From contig JAGGNK010011003.1 of the NCBI GenBank assembly GCA_017590115.1, positions 4,417,899 to 4,481,898 of the forward strand: a stretch of 64,000 nucleotides of DNA, written 5' to 3'. Below, one piece after another: positions 47,101 to 60,835 of the stretch. Position 1 is the first letter of the stretch. Every line of letters starts with the position of its first letter. The stretch is from Montifringilla adamsi (taxonomy: Eukaryota > Chordata > Aves > Passeriformes > Passeridae). The notes under the pieces are model-generated. The model searched no databases and was not told where the DNA came from. It was given only the letters and a program-made list of their open reading frames with translations. The translations under genes were made by a program, and so were the position numbers.

Positions 47101-50100
47101 TGAGGGAGAAAATGATTGGTATCATCTGTAAACAGGAATAATGTTTTGTTTTTGTGTTTCTGGCAGCATGGAGCCTCCAGCAGACAGAACAAAGATTGAA
47201 ATCACTCACTGTAATACAGTTTTCCAACCCATTTCAAACAAATGTTTGAGCAGGGAACATTCATTTTCTTGGTGTGAGGAACTGTGAGCTCTCTAGTGTG
47301 AGGAAATGGGGTTTATGGGGTAGCAGGTCAAACAGCTGATGGTGAGAGGCAGTGCCAGGGGTCAGGGGTGGGATCCAGCAGCTCCTCCCTTGGGTGATGA
47401 ACGGGACTGAGCTCCTGAGCCCAGAGCTGGAAACCCAAACCTGAGCCCAGTGATCAAAGAAGGCTGTGACAGCAGAGTGATGCTCACAGCCACAAGCAGG
47501 GGGTCTTCTTCAGGGATCCAAAAAGCAACGAAATTCAATGTTCTTTCTATTTATTTTTCTATTCTGTGATCTGTTTCCAGTCACCCCCTGCCCTGTCCAT
47601 CCCTGTGAGCTGTTTATCAGCCTGCAGCAAATCCTCCTGCAGGGCTCTGTGCCTTCAGAGGCTCCTTTGCATCAACCCTGGCCTCTCTGAGAGGGCTGGG
47701 GCTGCTTCACTGCGATTCCTTGAATCCAAACTTGGGAGACAAGGAAGAGACAGTGAGCAGAAGCTTTCATGTGCCTCCCAGCTGCCTTCCTATCAGAGTC
47801 AAGATCTGATTTCATTCCTGAAAGGTCCTATTGTTCCAGTAAGGACTGTGAAATAGTTGCCTGTTCAGTGGCAGTGAATGGGAGGGCAGCTGGGCCAGCA
47901 GGGATGGCTCTCCCTGAACAGCTCACAGCTGTGCACCAGGGTGGCAGATGTGAGGATCTGACACCCCCTGCTCCCCCCAGGACTCAGGAGGGGAAGCTGC
48001 TTTCTCAGCCTTCACAGGGCAAACACCTTTCCAGGCCGAATAACCTGCACTTCTCCAGCAGATGGTCAGGTGCTCTTTTACACAAGTTTTTTCCCAAAAG
48101 GAATGTCAGAATGTCTTGTGGTGATTCTATAAAATATTATATTTTATAACACAACCAAACTGCAAAACTAGTACCCAGATTTTTGATCCAGGTTATTGAA
48201 TAACAAGAGAAATTTTAAATACCATGGACAGGATAGTGCAAACATTGTGGCTGAGGATGTGTGCAGAAGCAAAGGGCTGGCAGCACGTGGAATTTCTACT
48301 CGATTTTTGTGACTGTGGGAGCTGCAGCTCCAGTCTGTGTTTATGAAAGTAACTTCTGCACATAAGTATGTCATTTCTAGCATTTATTAGTTTGTACATA
48401 GCTGTGCAAGTGACTCATTCTTTGTCCTTTCCAATGGGAGACTTTTCCACAAGGTGGAAAATTATTCCCACATTATTCCCACACTGCTATTTCCTTTTGC
48501 TTTGTTTCATTTCATTGCTCCTGACTTTATCCTGTTATAGTTTCACTGAGCAGTACCACTCCTTTATTTTTAAGACATTACATGCTTAGTAAGTTTGTTT
48601 TACTGTTTGTTTTTACCTTCTCACATTATTTATTGATTGGCTGAATATTGAGTTGAAAGTCAAAACTTGAGGCTTTCTGAGGTTTGGACTAATTAGTGGA
48701 AGGACAAATATGTTAATCCACAAAGTTAAAAAGCTTCAAACTTCAATCAAAACTCTTGCAACAAATAATGAATAAATTTTGAGGGAACAGTTCAAGGTCT
48801 CAAAATTCAGAGACGGACAAGATAGGAATAGGAGACCAAAATTTATTTCACATCTGTCATGGAAATGAACATAGTGGTAGACAGCTGAGAGCTTCCTTAA
48901 GTTGCACTTCATATTTTTCTGGAGTTGGAGTTTGTGGGAAAACAAGAACTGGAAATTGAGCAGCTGCTAATGTTGACGAGGGGCCTTTTGTCATGATCAT
49001 CATCTTGTACCCTGTAGAGGGGTCTTGTGTTGGAAAAAGGAGGAGTGACATTCCCATCATGTGTTGCAGAGGAGCCTTGCTGTTGTCCCCAGGCTGTGTC
49101 CCCTGCTGGCTGTGAGAGTGTCACACCTTCACCTGCAGGAGCCTGTGACCACACACCTTGTTCCAGCCTCACACACTGCTCCAGCTGTGGGGAACCACAA
49201 GTTCCAGACTTGAAAGAGTCTTAATGGTTCTATATAAAGTGTGGAGGGGCTCAGTGGGGTGTCAGTGGCTGAGGCAAATCCTGGAAGTTCTGTGATTCCA
49301 TGGCCTGATGTGCTCAGCACTTGCTTTCTCTGCTCCAGGTGTGCAGATGTGCACTGGGGGCAGGATAGTGTGTAACATCAATAGTCTCTTCTGTAGCTTT
49401 TTTGAGTTCAGCTCACTCAAAGCAGAAAATATTATGTTGCTTGAGTCTCTCTCCCACCACAATAAGTCCTTTCCTCATTTGACAGATGCAAAAACTTTGT
49501 TCACCAGAGATAAAATGGGGTTTGTGTCCTACAGCACCTGGGCAGCAGCCACGACAGAAATCTCCTGATTGCCTGTGCTGTGCTGCTGCCCTCTGAGCTC
49601 TGCTCTCTCCAAGCAACAGAACTTTCTGAGGCAAAGCTATTTCCTAGGGAACTTTCTCAGATTCAACTGGCAAACAGAAAAATAATACTGCTGCAGAAGA
49701 ATAGGTGATTAGAACAATAAGTTAAACTGTGGGGTTCACAGTGGGAAGATCATCAAATCCTTTTTTCCTGTAACAGCCTGTTCTTATACTTCAGCAAGAG
49801 GATATTTGAGAAATGGGCTAAAGCAAAAATCTCCAGCTGCTCTCCCCTAACCAGAGGAATGCTCCCGGAACACAGGCAGTGGGTGGCCCAGAGTCTGTCA
49901 CTTGTGGTGCTGATGTTCTCCCTCTCCCACTGCGGTGACTCAGGGCCTGTGAGGGACAGAGGGACACCACAAATGACAGGGAGCAGCCTGGAGACCCTGG
50001 GGCTTCGGGGAGAGCTGGTAGGAGTGGCACAAGCTGTCATTTGGCTCAGAGTGGGAACAATTGTGTTTTCCAAAAGCAGGTCTTGGTTTTATAGGGAGGG

Positions 50101-53100
50101 AGTTCCTGTTGGGATTGAATGCCATTTGTATGGTGCTTTCCCCTGGCCATCAACAGCCCGTGGTTATTTGAAGGCTATAAATAAAAAAGAACAAAAGCAG
50201 CAACCTGCATGGAGTCTGTAAGTGCTTTTAGGAAGGAGAATAATTTGTCCTCTAGGCAGGCAGACCTAACACCAGTATTCATCACCCCATCCCTGTTCCC
50301 AAAGCCTTGGAGTCAATTCATCCTCAAATTCTCTGAGAGAAGAGAACCAAGAGAGTTCTTGAAACCAGGGGGTTTTGATTTAGAGAGTCTGAGATCACAT
50401 CAGGGCCAGACCTCCCTGTTGTCCTGAACCAGATCTGAACTGCTGCCAGCAGTTTGTTATCTCCCTTCCTGGGCCTGCAGAGAAGGACATCAGCTCCCCT
50501 GGCCCCTGGAGCTGATCAGCTCCATAGCAAAACAAAAAAGTCAAATGGAGAATCCACCAAAGAGCACAAACACAGTCCTACAGCTGTACATATACACCAT
50601 GGACACTCTTCAAAATACTTGTCTCTACCTAAAAACATGCAGCTATAATGCCAATTTTTCTCCCAAATAAAAACCAATTCATACCTATAAATAAACACAC
50701 CAACACCTACAGCACTGCCTAAGCACATACCTGATCCTCCTCATCCTCCAAAGCCACCTCCAGCACACCGACCTCAAGCTGATATTCAAACGTGTGCTCA
50801 TGTCAACAAAAACACTTCCCCAAATAAACTATCTGGGCACATTCATGCATTGCAATAGAAATGCTCCTCAGCATATTTACACACACAGAATCTTCCTGCT
50901 TGGGAGAACAAAAACCCACTCAAGCAGCACATCCACACACACAAGACAGGAATCACTCAGCAGCTCCAGTGTTTATGCTGGCAGGAGCACGTCAGTCACT
51001 GAGCAGCCTCCAAACAGATGTTTGATTGTTTTTGGGTTGCGGTTTAATTGTTGGATGGTGTTCCAGCACTCAGAGGGGATCGAAAATACTCCAGGTCTGC
51101 AGCTGCAGCAAATGCCAGCCTTAAAACAAGGCGGATTCTGAAATCACTGCTTGGGGGGAAACTGCTTGCACAGGAAACCTCAGCCAAACTCTGCATTAAT
51201 ACTACTTTGAAGTTAGAAAATTAATCTCTGCCATTTAAAAAAGTTCTGTTTTTTCAGGGCCTTTTGTAAGTTTATCTAAGACAAGCCAATTCCTTCTGGG
51301 CAACTGTGACAGTTTATTGACTTGCCCAGGCTTAGAGACTTTACTGGGCCTCTCTTCATTTTCCAGAAAATCTTTCCTGGATTCTGTCCTGCACTTCAAG
51401 GCTGCTGGTAGAACTGAGAAGCAACTTATTAGTCAGTCTCCTAGTTGCTAGTCAGTTTTTATTCCATTAAAAGCCTTCCTCAAAATAATTGACCTTTGTC
51501 ATGAAGGATGACCACTGCAAGACTGCATCTCTGCCTCTGCAGGCACACAGAGGAGCAGGATGCACTTTCTGGATGTGCCACTGGAAACAGATGGTGGGAC
51601 TTTAGGATTGGTGGCAGAGCAATGAGAGTATGGGACACATTCTCCACCTTCAGCTCAGGTTTGTGGGAAGCAATAAACAGAAGGGAGTGGGAAGCTGCTC
51701 TCTTGAGGATAAAAACAAGAGGCATTGAGAGATATTCAGGGGACAACCCAAAGAAAACTTTATTGAGGGTGATCAAAATAAAAGTCAAAGGTCTGCATTT
51801 GACCATCCATTTTGGACTCTTTTAAAAGGATGGTTGCATCACTGACTCTCTTGACTCATCTGTTCCCTGGGAACAGTTTCTGTGAAGTTGACAGGACAGT
51901 GTGGGCCTGTCATTGAGAGGCTTCTGGCATCCTTTAGAAGATCCCCTGACTGCCTGCTGCAAGAAAAGGAGGTGGAATCTGTATCCAGGAAGTGCTATGG
52001 CTTGCAAGTAGCTTGAAATTTGGAATATTGTGTAAGAACTTTGTTATCTACAGGGGAGCAGGAAACTTTGGGTTCCTTTGCGACAAGACACCAAATACCT
52101 GCAAGGTCTTCTGAGTATCCTAAACATGGATGAATCCTGTATGTGGCCTTTTAGTAATATAAACATTGTGGAATGAAATGCTTTTTTTCTCTATTTTGAA
52201 TTCAAGGGGGATATTTCCTACAAGAGAGACAAAAAGTTTAGGCCCAAGCCCCAAGACCAGCTGCCCTAGTTTCATCTGGCATTAAACAGCACATGGAGAG
52301 GACAAAGAGTAAATTGTTCCTTTGGTTCTCTAAACCAATCCCAGGATGTGCGCAGAAGGAAATACCCTGAAAAGGCAGCCAAGAAAAGAGCAAAGAGCCT
52401 CTGGGCAGGGTCTGTCTCACTCCCCAAATGGATTCTGTTGGTGTCCCATGCAGGGCTACCTTGACAACCCCAAACCCAAACTCTGTAGATTTAATAGGTG
52501 TCAGGAGCAAGGGCTGGAGCAACGAGCTCATTTAATGACATCATGGAAGTCACTTGGTCAGCCCTAGCTTAGGTAAGCCTCAGCACAGCTGTCTCAACTA
52601 CATTCTCCATTGCAGACTTCCTCAGCTCTGAAGTTTGGGCCCTGCATGGTTTTTTTCACTGACATTTTTTTCCATTTCCATTCCTCTCCTTCCCTTGGAA
52701 AAAGAAAATAACTGTAATTCCAATATTTGTACCAGTTTCTGTAAACTACCAGTCCGGCTGAACTGACCTGTCCAGATGGTGTTCCCTTCAGCTCACACAG
52801 AGCAGTCAGGAAAGCAAAGGCTACGAAGTTTAAACTCTTTTAAAAGCTATATTGTACAATTTGAGGGACAGAGGAAAGCAGTGGAAAGTGGGGCCTGCCT
52901 CAGAGCCATGGTATTTTCTGCTGGATCTCTACTATAGCTTTTTTGGTCTTCCTGTGGTCTGATATTAGATGATAGCTCTTTAATCTTGTTTGAAGCAAAA
53001 CCAATTTCCTGGTCATATATATACACACCATCATACACCGTGATACATTCACTTCCAGCTTCCATTAGAATACAAAATAAATATTTTTTTAATTGCTTTC

Positions 53101-54277
53101 CACTTCATTCAACATTCTTTCCAGATCTTGTGACTCCCCCAAATCTATTCTTTGACCTCTATGTAAAATCCTTCTTCTCCTTCTTTTCCAAAGCTTTTCA
53201 GCTGGGTTGCTCCATGTGTTCTTCTGGTATCCCAAACTCAAATTTCAGGATTTTCAGCACAATGGTGAAGGCTCCTTGCTTGTTTCCTTCTCCTCAAACT
53301 GTTTTCCATATTGTCTTAATTCTTCTCTGCCTTTCTGAAACTAATCAGTCTTACTGGAAAATCCACAGAATGCAGAGATGGAAAGGCAGAGGAAAGACAA
53401 TCAGTACCCAGGTGGAGTTAATTATCTGCATGGACAACACATTCTTGTGAGAATCTCCAAAAATCAAAGAGCTTTCCTGAATCAAAAACCTTTCCTGTTC
53501 TGCAGGAAAGCCCCAAACTACAATCCACTGAGCCAGATTCTCAATTATTTTTAAATTTACCCTTAACAGCTTAATGGTGCCAAAACCCAGCAACAGATAA
53601 AACTCAAAATGGAAAATTCCTGGCGTAGGAAGAATAATTTATCATCTACTTTGTACATTTTCTGAGAGAAGATTTCAAAACAAAAATGAGCAGCAGAGGA
53701 AAGGCTAATCCTATGGCACTGTCCCTGATTGTGGGAAGAATGGAATGATTCACTCACCCAGGGCTCCAGCAGAACACAAGTCAAGTGGGTCTCAGCCCTG
53801 TTACCACTATATTTTGTAATCTAGAAAATATTATCACTTCCTCCATGGATTTTCAGCCAGAGAATGCCCAAATACCAGATAAAATCTGAATTTTGAGATA
53901 GATTGCTGGGTAGATTAAGGTTGAGTGGTCCACTAAGGTTAAGATTCCCTCCTCCTGTTCTTCCAGGTGGAACCAGGTGGAAGGAAGCTGGTAAAGCTCA
54001 GCCTGATCTGTGCTCAGAGCTTTCCTAAGGTGTTCAGTCTGTCACTATTAAAGCCTGTCTAATCAGGACAAAGTCAAGGAAGTTTGTTGTGTTGACCTCA
54101 TGTATTTCTATCTAGCTGTTGAACTGAGCTAAAGCTGCTAAACCACCATCCTCACACTGTTCTAGTGTTGGTTTTGTTTAGTTAAATGAGTTCAATTCAG
54201 CTATAATTCTTGAAAAAAATCACTCTTTTCCTAGTCCAGACGAAACCAAAGGGCTTTAAAACTCAAGCATGACAGGT

Positions 54278-54309
54278 CCAAGTTAAGGCAGGACCAAGTT
54301 AAGGCAGGA
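54278..54309 (+). repeat. 16-base perfect tandem duplication
   Basis: CCAAGTTAAGGCAGGA occurs twice with no spacer (54278-54293 and 54294-54309). A small local duplication, probably replication slippage. Confidence 0.95.
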
Positions 54310-57300
54310 CAGCTGTGATTCAGACAAAACTACTGTGCTTTAAACTGCCTTCCTTGTCTTAAGAATAAAATTAACAAAGTCAAACAACAAACGTGAGAAT
54401 TCTGCTCGTTTTGCTATTTTGTGTGGCTGATTAGTTTGTTCAGCCAACCTTCAAAAGGGAGATAAAAATAGGGGGAAAATTCCTTCTGCACAAACCCTAC
54501 AGGTGGCTGCCCAGGAGCAGATACATTTTTAAACCATTCCTTCTAATCCTAGACTCACTTGAAGCTCTGAGAAGCCTTTTCAGACATAATTCCACAGAGA
54601 AGCAGGGTGTTTGCCCCCCTGCCTGCCCTCCACCACCTCGTCCAGCCGTGTTCCTTCAGAGTTTTCTGCAGGGAGGATCCTGCGTCATCGCCAAGCGGGA
54701 GCGATGGAGCGGGGCTGGGATCTGCTCCTGGTGCCAAAGCCTCGTCCAGAGGGGAGGTGCTGGCTGCAACAGGGTTCAGGGAGGGGAAAAGCTGAATAAT
54801 TTATGCCCTATCCGAGGGCCTTTTAATTCTTTCCTGTTTGTTTTTCTCCCTCCTGTGGCAGCGTTTAGTCATCTCCTCACAGTGTGTCTTCGAGAAGGGA
54901 AGGGAAATGGAGTGTTTTCCAGGAAGACATATCATTCTTCCCAAAGTGGGTTATACAAATTAGAGTTTAAGCAGCTCAAACCCATAGGGCTGGGCTGCTG
55001 AGAATGTTCCACACAGCAAATGCTGCCATAAGGGAAGGGATAACGTCAGAGCTGCTCTCCCAGACGTTCTGCAGAAAACACGGTGTCAGCACATCTAATT
55101 CTTTACTCCTTTGAGACGATTTTTACTCATTTTATTTGAAATTGACTTGAGAAAAAGTAGTAAAGCAGAGAAATCTGGAGAAATGGATGTAAACTGTGAA
55201 GAAAAGAGAAGGCATGAAGTAAACTTGGAAAGGGCTAGCAATTAATCCAAGCATTCATCCACTCTTCCCAACAACACAACCACCCACAGGAAGGGGGATG
55301 TGGGCAGTTCTTACAAGCAGTGACTTCTACCAGTAAAATCAGGTCATATTCCCACTCTAGTGCAGGGTCTGATCCTGCTTTTACTGCTAGGAAGGTTCCC
55401 CTTGCTGGTGCCTGAGAGCTGAGGACTTCATCCAAAGCTGTTGAAAACATGGACACAGATCATCCTGTGATCCAGCTTCCATCACTTTTCTCCAAGTGTT
55501 CTCATGCCATCCCTGCCAGAACACCCAGTGCACCTCGCAGCCATGATGGTTCAGACTTGCTTTAAAGCCACACAAGTAAAACACACAAGTCTGTAGGGGA
55601 GACTAGTAAAACATTTTTAAAAAAATAAACAAGAAAGGTTCTCATAGATCTAAGATATAATTAACTGTGTTTGCATTGATACAAACATTCTGTCAGATTT
55701 AAATGAATATAAATGGTTGTTCAAAAATAAAGGAAAGTATTCTTTTTTTAAAAGAGCATAGTCTGCTCTAATGGGATCTAATAACTCTTAATAGTCTTCT
55801 ATAAAAGTAATAGTGCACTTAAATCTCCACTTGGCAAGAATCCGGGGCAGAAAAAAGTGCATTTTAAAAATGGGAACAGCTCAAGGCTGCATGTTCCCAG
55901 CCAGCAAGGACAAGCTGAAACAATACAAGGAATCCAGATAATGAAGCACATATGTCTTTCCAGGACCACGCGAGTCAACAGCTTCCTCATTTACGCAATC
56001 CAGAGGGGAAAACGGTCCCCCCTTAATCCCAGTACCTGAGGTAAAGGGGTGAGGCCTGAAAGCAAAATGAGCCCTCACATCAGGGCTGGCTGAGGTTTTA
56101 TGTGAACTCACTTTGTGCTTTGATTTCTTGTCTCTCTTTCCTTCCCTTCTCTTTCTTCCTGGTACGTACATTTCCAAGCCCAGGGACTCTGGAAAAGCAG
56201 ATTAAAGGCAGCCCTGGAGGTTTCTATAAACTCCATGAGGCACATGGCAGGATGCCTGGCATGAAACATTGGGCCTGATTCATGAAGGGTTCAAAAGCAC
56301 AGATTTAAAGTGTAAAGTGGAGGGGTCTCTTGGCCATAGCTTGTAGCAGAGTTCCTCAGCAGAGTGGAGGAGAAGGAACCTGTGTCAGTGGTTCTTTCAA
56401 TACTTCGAGGTAGCTCCCTCAAGGTCCTTTGTATTGATGGTGCCAAGTGTGGGCCCCAGTAGAGCACCCAGCTCACAGGAGGGTGATACACTGGTTTTGA
56501 AAAGGATAAGGACACATTGCACCAGTGCTAAGGTTTATCTTTGCCCTGCTACAAACACTGCAAACCTGCATTTGCATTTACCAGCTGTAAAACATCCAGA
56601 GACAAACCCACTTTTTTAACCCTGGATAGAGAAAGGAGGGGTAAAAGCAAAAATATTGAGAAAAAGCCAGAAAGAGTTTCATTTCAGGATGTGCTTGAAT
56701 GAAACCCAGCACATTTTTCATTCTGAGTTTTAAAGTCATCTTTCATTTGTAATCAACATAAAACACTCCCAAATCTATGAGTCTGAAGCAGCAACTTGTG
56801 GTTGTATGTTTAGGAAAATGAATTCCATTTGAATTCAGAGTGGTTTGGGGTTTTTTTTCATAATGGGAGTAAGAAATCCCCCCAGACCGACGAAGAGCAG
56901 ATCCCATTAACTGCAAAGGCCAAAGGGGGAATTGACAAGTGAGTGATTTGGCCACAAAACGAGGTGAACTAATTTGCAGAGGAATGAGTATTTCTGAGCA
57001 TCTGGTGGCTGGCCTGCCTATGATAGCACGGAGAAACTGCACGCAGAAATGAGTATTTGGCTTGCTTGATAGTAAACAGCAATGGCCCCAGAACTCTCCA
57101 GCGATTTGGAGTTTACAGAAATTCTCTGCATTACCAAATATTTTCTTTTTTTTTAAGCTGAGCTCTTCTTCCCTACCCAAATGTGTCCATGGCTCTGTTC
57201 AAAGTAGCAGTGAACAAAGAGTATTTAGGCCCAGGGCCACAGATGTTTCCCCTGTTTGTGTGATCTACGTGAAGCAGATATTATTCCATGCCGTGTTATC

Positions 57301-59402
57301 TCAGAGATTAATGATGGACCAGTTTCAAAAGGTTTGAAATTTCCAAATAATTGATTTGGAGGAACTCCCACAACACTGAAGCTTCTTTGGATCTTATCTA
57401 AACTCTCTGTACATGGGGGATCTGTAGCAGCAGCCAAAGATGACTGAAACTGCAAAGAGAGCCCTCAACCCCCTGCCAGGGCAGGAGGGGAACAAGTTAG
57501 TGAGCACATAAAGAAAAAGAAATCACTTCTATGACTTCTATGGAAGGAAATTGTTTCAGAGAATCATGTTTCCAACATATGCTCATTTACAAAAATCATT
57601 TTGGTTCTGATTTAGTGGAAAAAAATTTGCAATTTAAGCTTTTAAACATTGTCATTTTATTACCTGAAAAAGACTTGGATGAGGAGTCTTTTAGAGATGT
57701 CCCTTGAATTAACAAGGATAAGGACACAGAGCCTGCTAATTAGTTACACTGAAATGTTCTTCCTACATATTTTTGTTTTTGGAAAAGCAGTGGAGTGGAA
57801 TTATGAAATGTGTATTCTTGCTTGCTAGAATCAGCTGCCTTCTTTCTGAAAGCATTTTGTGAGGGAAGGCTGAGGAACAGGAGAAATAACAGGCTTTACT
57901 CCGGGAGTGTTAATTGCCATTTCTCATTTGTTGCTATTCTCCTGCTAAATCAGCTTGCATACATAAAATCAAAAAATCCACCATTTTAAAAGTTGTTGCC
58001 ATTAACTTCTTGTTTTGTGGAGGTAGCTAAATGGCAAAGGACTGAATTCTCAGATAACTGCTAAAAGAGAGAAGTGAGAACTTGAGGAGAACTTCTCTTT
58101 TAGCTCTTTAGTTCCAACTATCTTTAGTTAGGATTACAAACTGGAGAAGCAGCCCAGTGATTGAGAACAAAAGGGAGAGAGAACTGATTTATATTTGCAT
58201 CAGATGGAGAGAAAAGAAGAGCCAGAACAACCTCCCCAAGTGATGTAAAGCTGGAATAAACCTTATGAGGAAGGCACAGCAAAATGGAGGCCAGAATGAA
58301 GAGCCTGGGATGTTTTATCTCAGCCAATTTTGTTCATTATTGTGTACTTTTATCGCTTCTTGCCATTAAAACGAGTGCTCTAAGGTGTTCTCCCCCCCTG
58401 CTCATGCTGACTGTTCTCAAGAACCATGGCAGAGCAGCTCTTTGCATTTTTCCTTTCCCCTTCCCTCAGTAAAACCATGAGAGACTCAGCCTTACCTCAA
58501 CCAAATCTCCTCTGCACCATCAGCCCCTGGAGAAATGCTCTTTTTTCCCCTAAAACTGAGGATCAGATTGTCCAGCTCATTGACCCAGCCCCATCCAGTG
58601 CTTTGCAGGCAACTCTTTGGATGGAAAAGTGGATTCTTTACTGCCAGTAAACCTGATTACCAATGGACCAAGAGGAAGAATGAGTTCCTTAATTGAAAAT
58701 GCATTTCTAAAGTCTAAATGTATTAAGAAAATGAGTTTGGTTTTTTCAGCTGCTGTCATGAAGGAAAGCACTGTGTGGGAGGACAGGCAAATTCTCTGAA
58801 AACTGTTCAGCCTATTTATGGCCACTGTCAAAGTCAGATTAATAATTTTTTATCAAAATGATACACAATTAATAGTTTTAAGGATAAAGATTAATAATTC
58901 AAAGGATAATTTTAAATTATCCTTATAGTTTGGAAGTAATAACCACATCAAGCTCTGGGTTTGCACATCCTGTGGCCTTTAAAAGCAATAGTTGAGTCTC
59001 AGAGACTATGAGAGCTTTAGTAAAGCTTCATGGATTTAATCAAATGTTATGTTGTGATTTTACACTGCATTTAAACTACTAAGTTTCTCAAAAATTCAGA
59101 CCTCTAATCCCACTAATCCAAAAATGAAGAACATTTTTAATAGCATATCTTATGTAGTCCCATTTTTTAGTCAAAATAAATGCAAAATACTTCTAATATG
59201 CATTCACATTTTTATTATTAATTTCCTATATCCTTTTCATGCAATTGAAAATGATGAAACAAAGTGTGCGACCAAGCACTGTGCAAGCAGCTATTTGTGC
59301 CAGTCTAACAGAGCAGATCTGCTCATTCCACCCAGCCTCAGCCCACAGCCAAGGCCGGGGAGGGATGTGGGCAGGGAAGGGTGAATAAAAGCCTTGGGAC
59401 AC

Positions 59403-59960
59403 TGATGCCTTTTCAGGACTACCTAAAAACAGAGGCCAGACAAAAGGAAGAGAATAAAAAAGCAGTTCTATTTATTGAAGGGCCTTCAGGTACATTTAGG
59501 GCAGAAAAAGCCCCCCAGGGGCTGCACCCCAAATAAGCCAGAGGTTTTCACACTTTTATAAGTTTGGTCCATTTGCATATTGGGAATTAATCTTACAATG
59601 ACAGCTTCAGGTAATGAAGGAATTTACCCCAAGTTTGCTCCCCCCAGCTCCCTTTTATTTCCATCTCTGGGGGCCTGAGGCAGTGAAGTGTCCTTGACTG
59701 CCAGGCCTGGAGAGGAATTGTTGTGTCTGCCCCAAAGGGGAAAGCAGCAGCTCCCACTGTCCATGGAGTTTAGAGCTCTACACTGAAGAACTGCAGGATT
59801 ACAAATGCATGGAAAATATAAAAGCTCAAATCCTAACGCATCAATACATCTACAAGGATGCCAGGGTACATCCACAGGAATGCTGTCCCATTCCTGAATG
59901 TCTTTAAGAATCACCAGCCCAAGAACACAAGCTCACCATTTTTACAGGAATTGCAGTGGA
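59403..59960 (-). mobile_element. Solo LTR of an endogenous retrovirus (probably ERVL class), right boundary uncertain
   Basis: Read on the minus strand, a U3-like region is followed by ACTTATAAAAGTG (TATA box, about 59561-59555), then about 85 bases later AATAAA (59476-59471), then a T-rich U5-like end reading TTTGTCTGGCCTCTG and finishing in CA at 59403. This spacing of TATA box and poly(A) signal is that of an LTR, and the wording resembles songbird ERVL-type LTRs. No gag, pol or env reading frame is attached, so it is most likely a solo LTR. The upstream boundary could reach about 60175, and I could not find a target-site duplication. Confidence 0.65.
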
Positions 59961-60805
59961 AATAACCCCCATGGTATCTCCTGTGGTGCCTCCAGCCCTG
60001 CAGGATTGGGGATCCCAGATCCCAGGGATGGAGCCACTCCTCCTGTGGCTCCACTCCCGAGCTCTTGGCAGCAGCCCTGCTCAGGAAATTGTGATGGAGC
60101 AGAGACATAACAGAGACATTGAAAGGAGAGCTGTTTACATTCCTGTGAGGAAAAGCTGCAGGGCTACTGAATGAGATCCACAGAGCTGAAATTCCCAACC
60201 ATTCCTGGTCCCTGGGGATGCTCCTTGGGTGCTCTCAGCCCAAGCATCCCTTTCCACTGGCAGAGTCTGGATTCCTTCCCAACTTCTGGAGTTTTATGGG
60301 GCTCAAGTCAGGCTGTGGAGTTTAGATTGGTGTGGTCTGGAAGTGAAGCCATCCAAGCCAGGAAGAAAATTCCTGTGACAAAAGCTCATGGAGGCCGTGT
60401 CTGCCTGCCATGAGGTGATTTTACAGGCTCGGAGGAAAGGATCTATGTCATCAGCTGTGTGCATCCAAAAAGTCTGGTGGGGCTGGATCTGAGGAAGGAG
60501 TGTGGGTTTTCTGTTTGTTATTTCATGTGAAAGATGCTATTTTAGATGGGAGGAGTGCACACTGCAGAGAGCTGGGAGGTATTTGCCATTCGTACCAAAT
60601 ATAACTCGGTGTTCAGTTTCAGGGCCTAGCAATGCTTCAGAATAGTCCATGAAATTCAGTGTTAGGAATTGTTGTGTTTCCAAGAGACAGATTCCTGGGC
60701 TGCAAAGTACAGTAGGGAGAACTTCAGGCACTCTCATGCCTCACGTGTGTTACTGGCACATCCCAAGGGCCTTCAGAAGCTCTGCTGGCCGTGGTTGGAT
60801 GTGCT

Positions 60806-60835
60806 GATAGGAAAATTCTGGATAGGAAAATTCAG
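60806..60835 (+). repeat. 15-base tandem duplication
   Basis: GATAGGAAAATTCTG followed directly by GATAGGAAAATTCAG, one mismatch. Confidence 0.9.

Larger units (their letters stand above)
40046..59402. other. Long non-coding stretch with a dispersed duplication
   Basis: About 19 kb. It contains the 67-base duplication at 42207 and 44075, a small CpG cluster near 54640-54780, and a 16-base tandem duplication at 54278-54309. Several open frames of 120-154 codons occur (49859-50221, 52986-53450, 45737-46129, 56743-57180), but none resembles a protein I know and none has a supporting splice layout. Confidence 0.5.

Noticed and set aside
49160..49305. Possible CR1 tail ending TTCTGTGATTCCATGG
   Set aside because: Only the last 15-20 bases resemble a CR1 end; upstream sequence does not fit.
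49859..50221. 120-codon open frame, plus strand
   Set aside because: No recognisable family; the opposite strand is also open over the same bases.
52986..53450. 154-codon open frame, plus strand, Phe/Ser-rich
   Set aside because: Follows from a T/C-rich stretch; no known protein similarity and no splice layout.
56743..57180. 145-codon open frame, minus strand
   Set aside because: No recognised domain, no start context or splice sites, mixed hydrophobic and basic composition as expected by chance in 64 kb.
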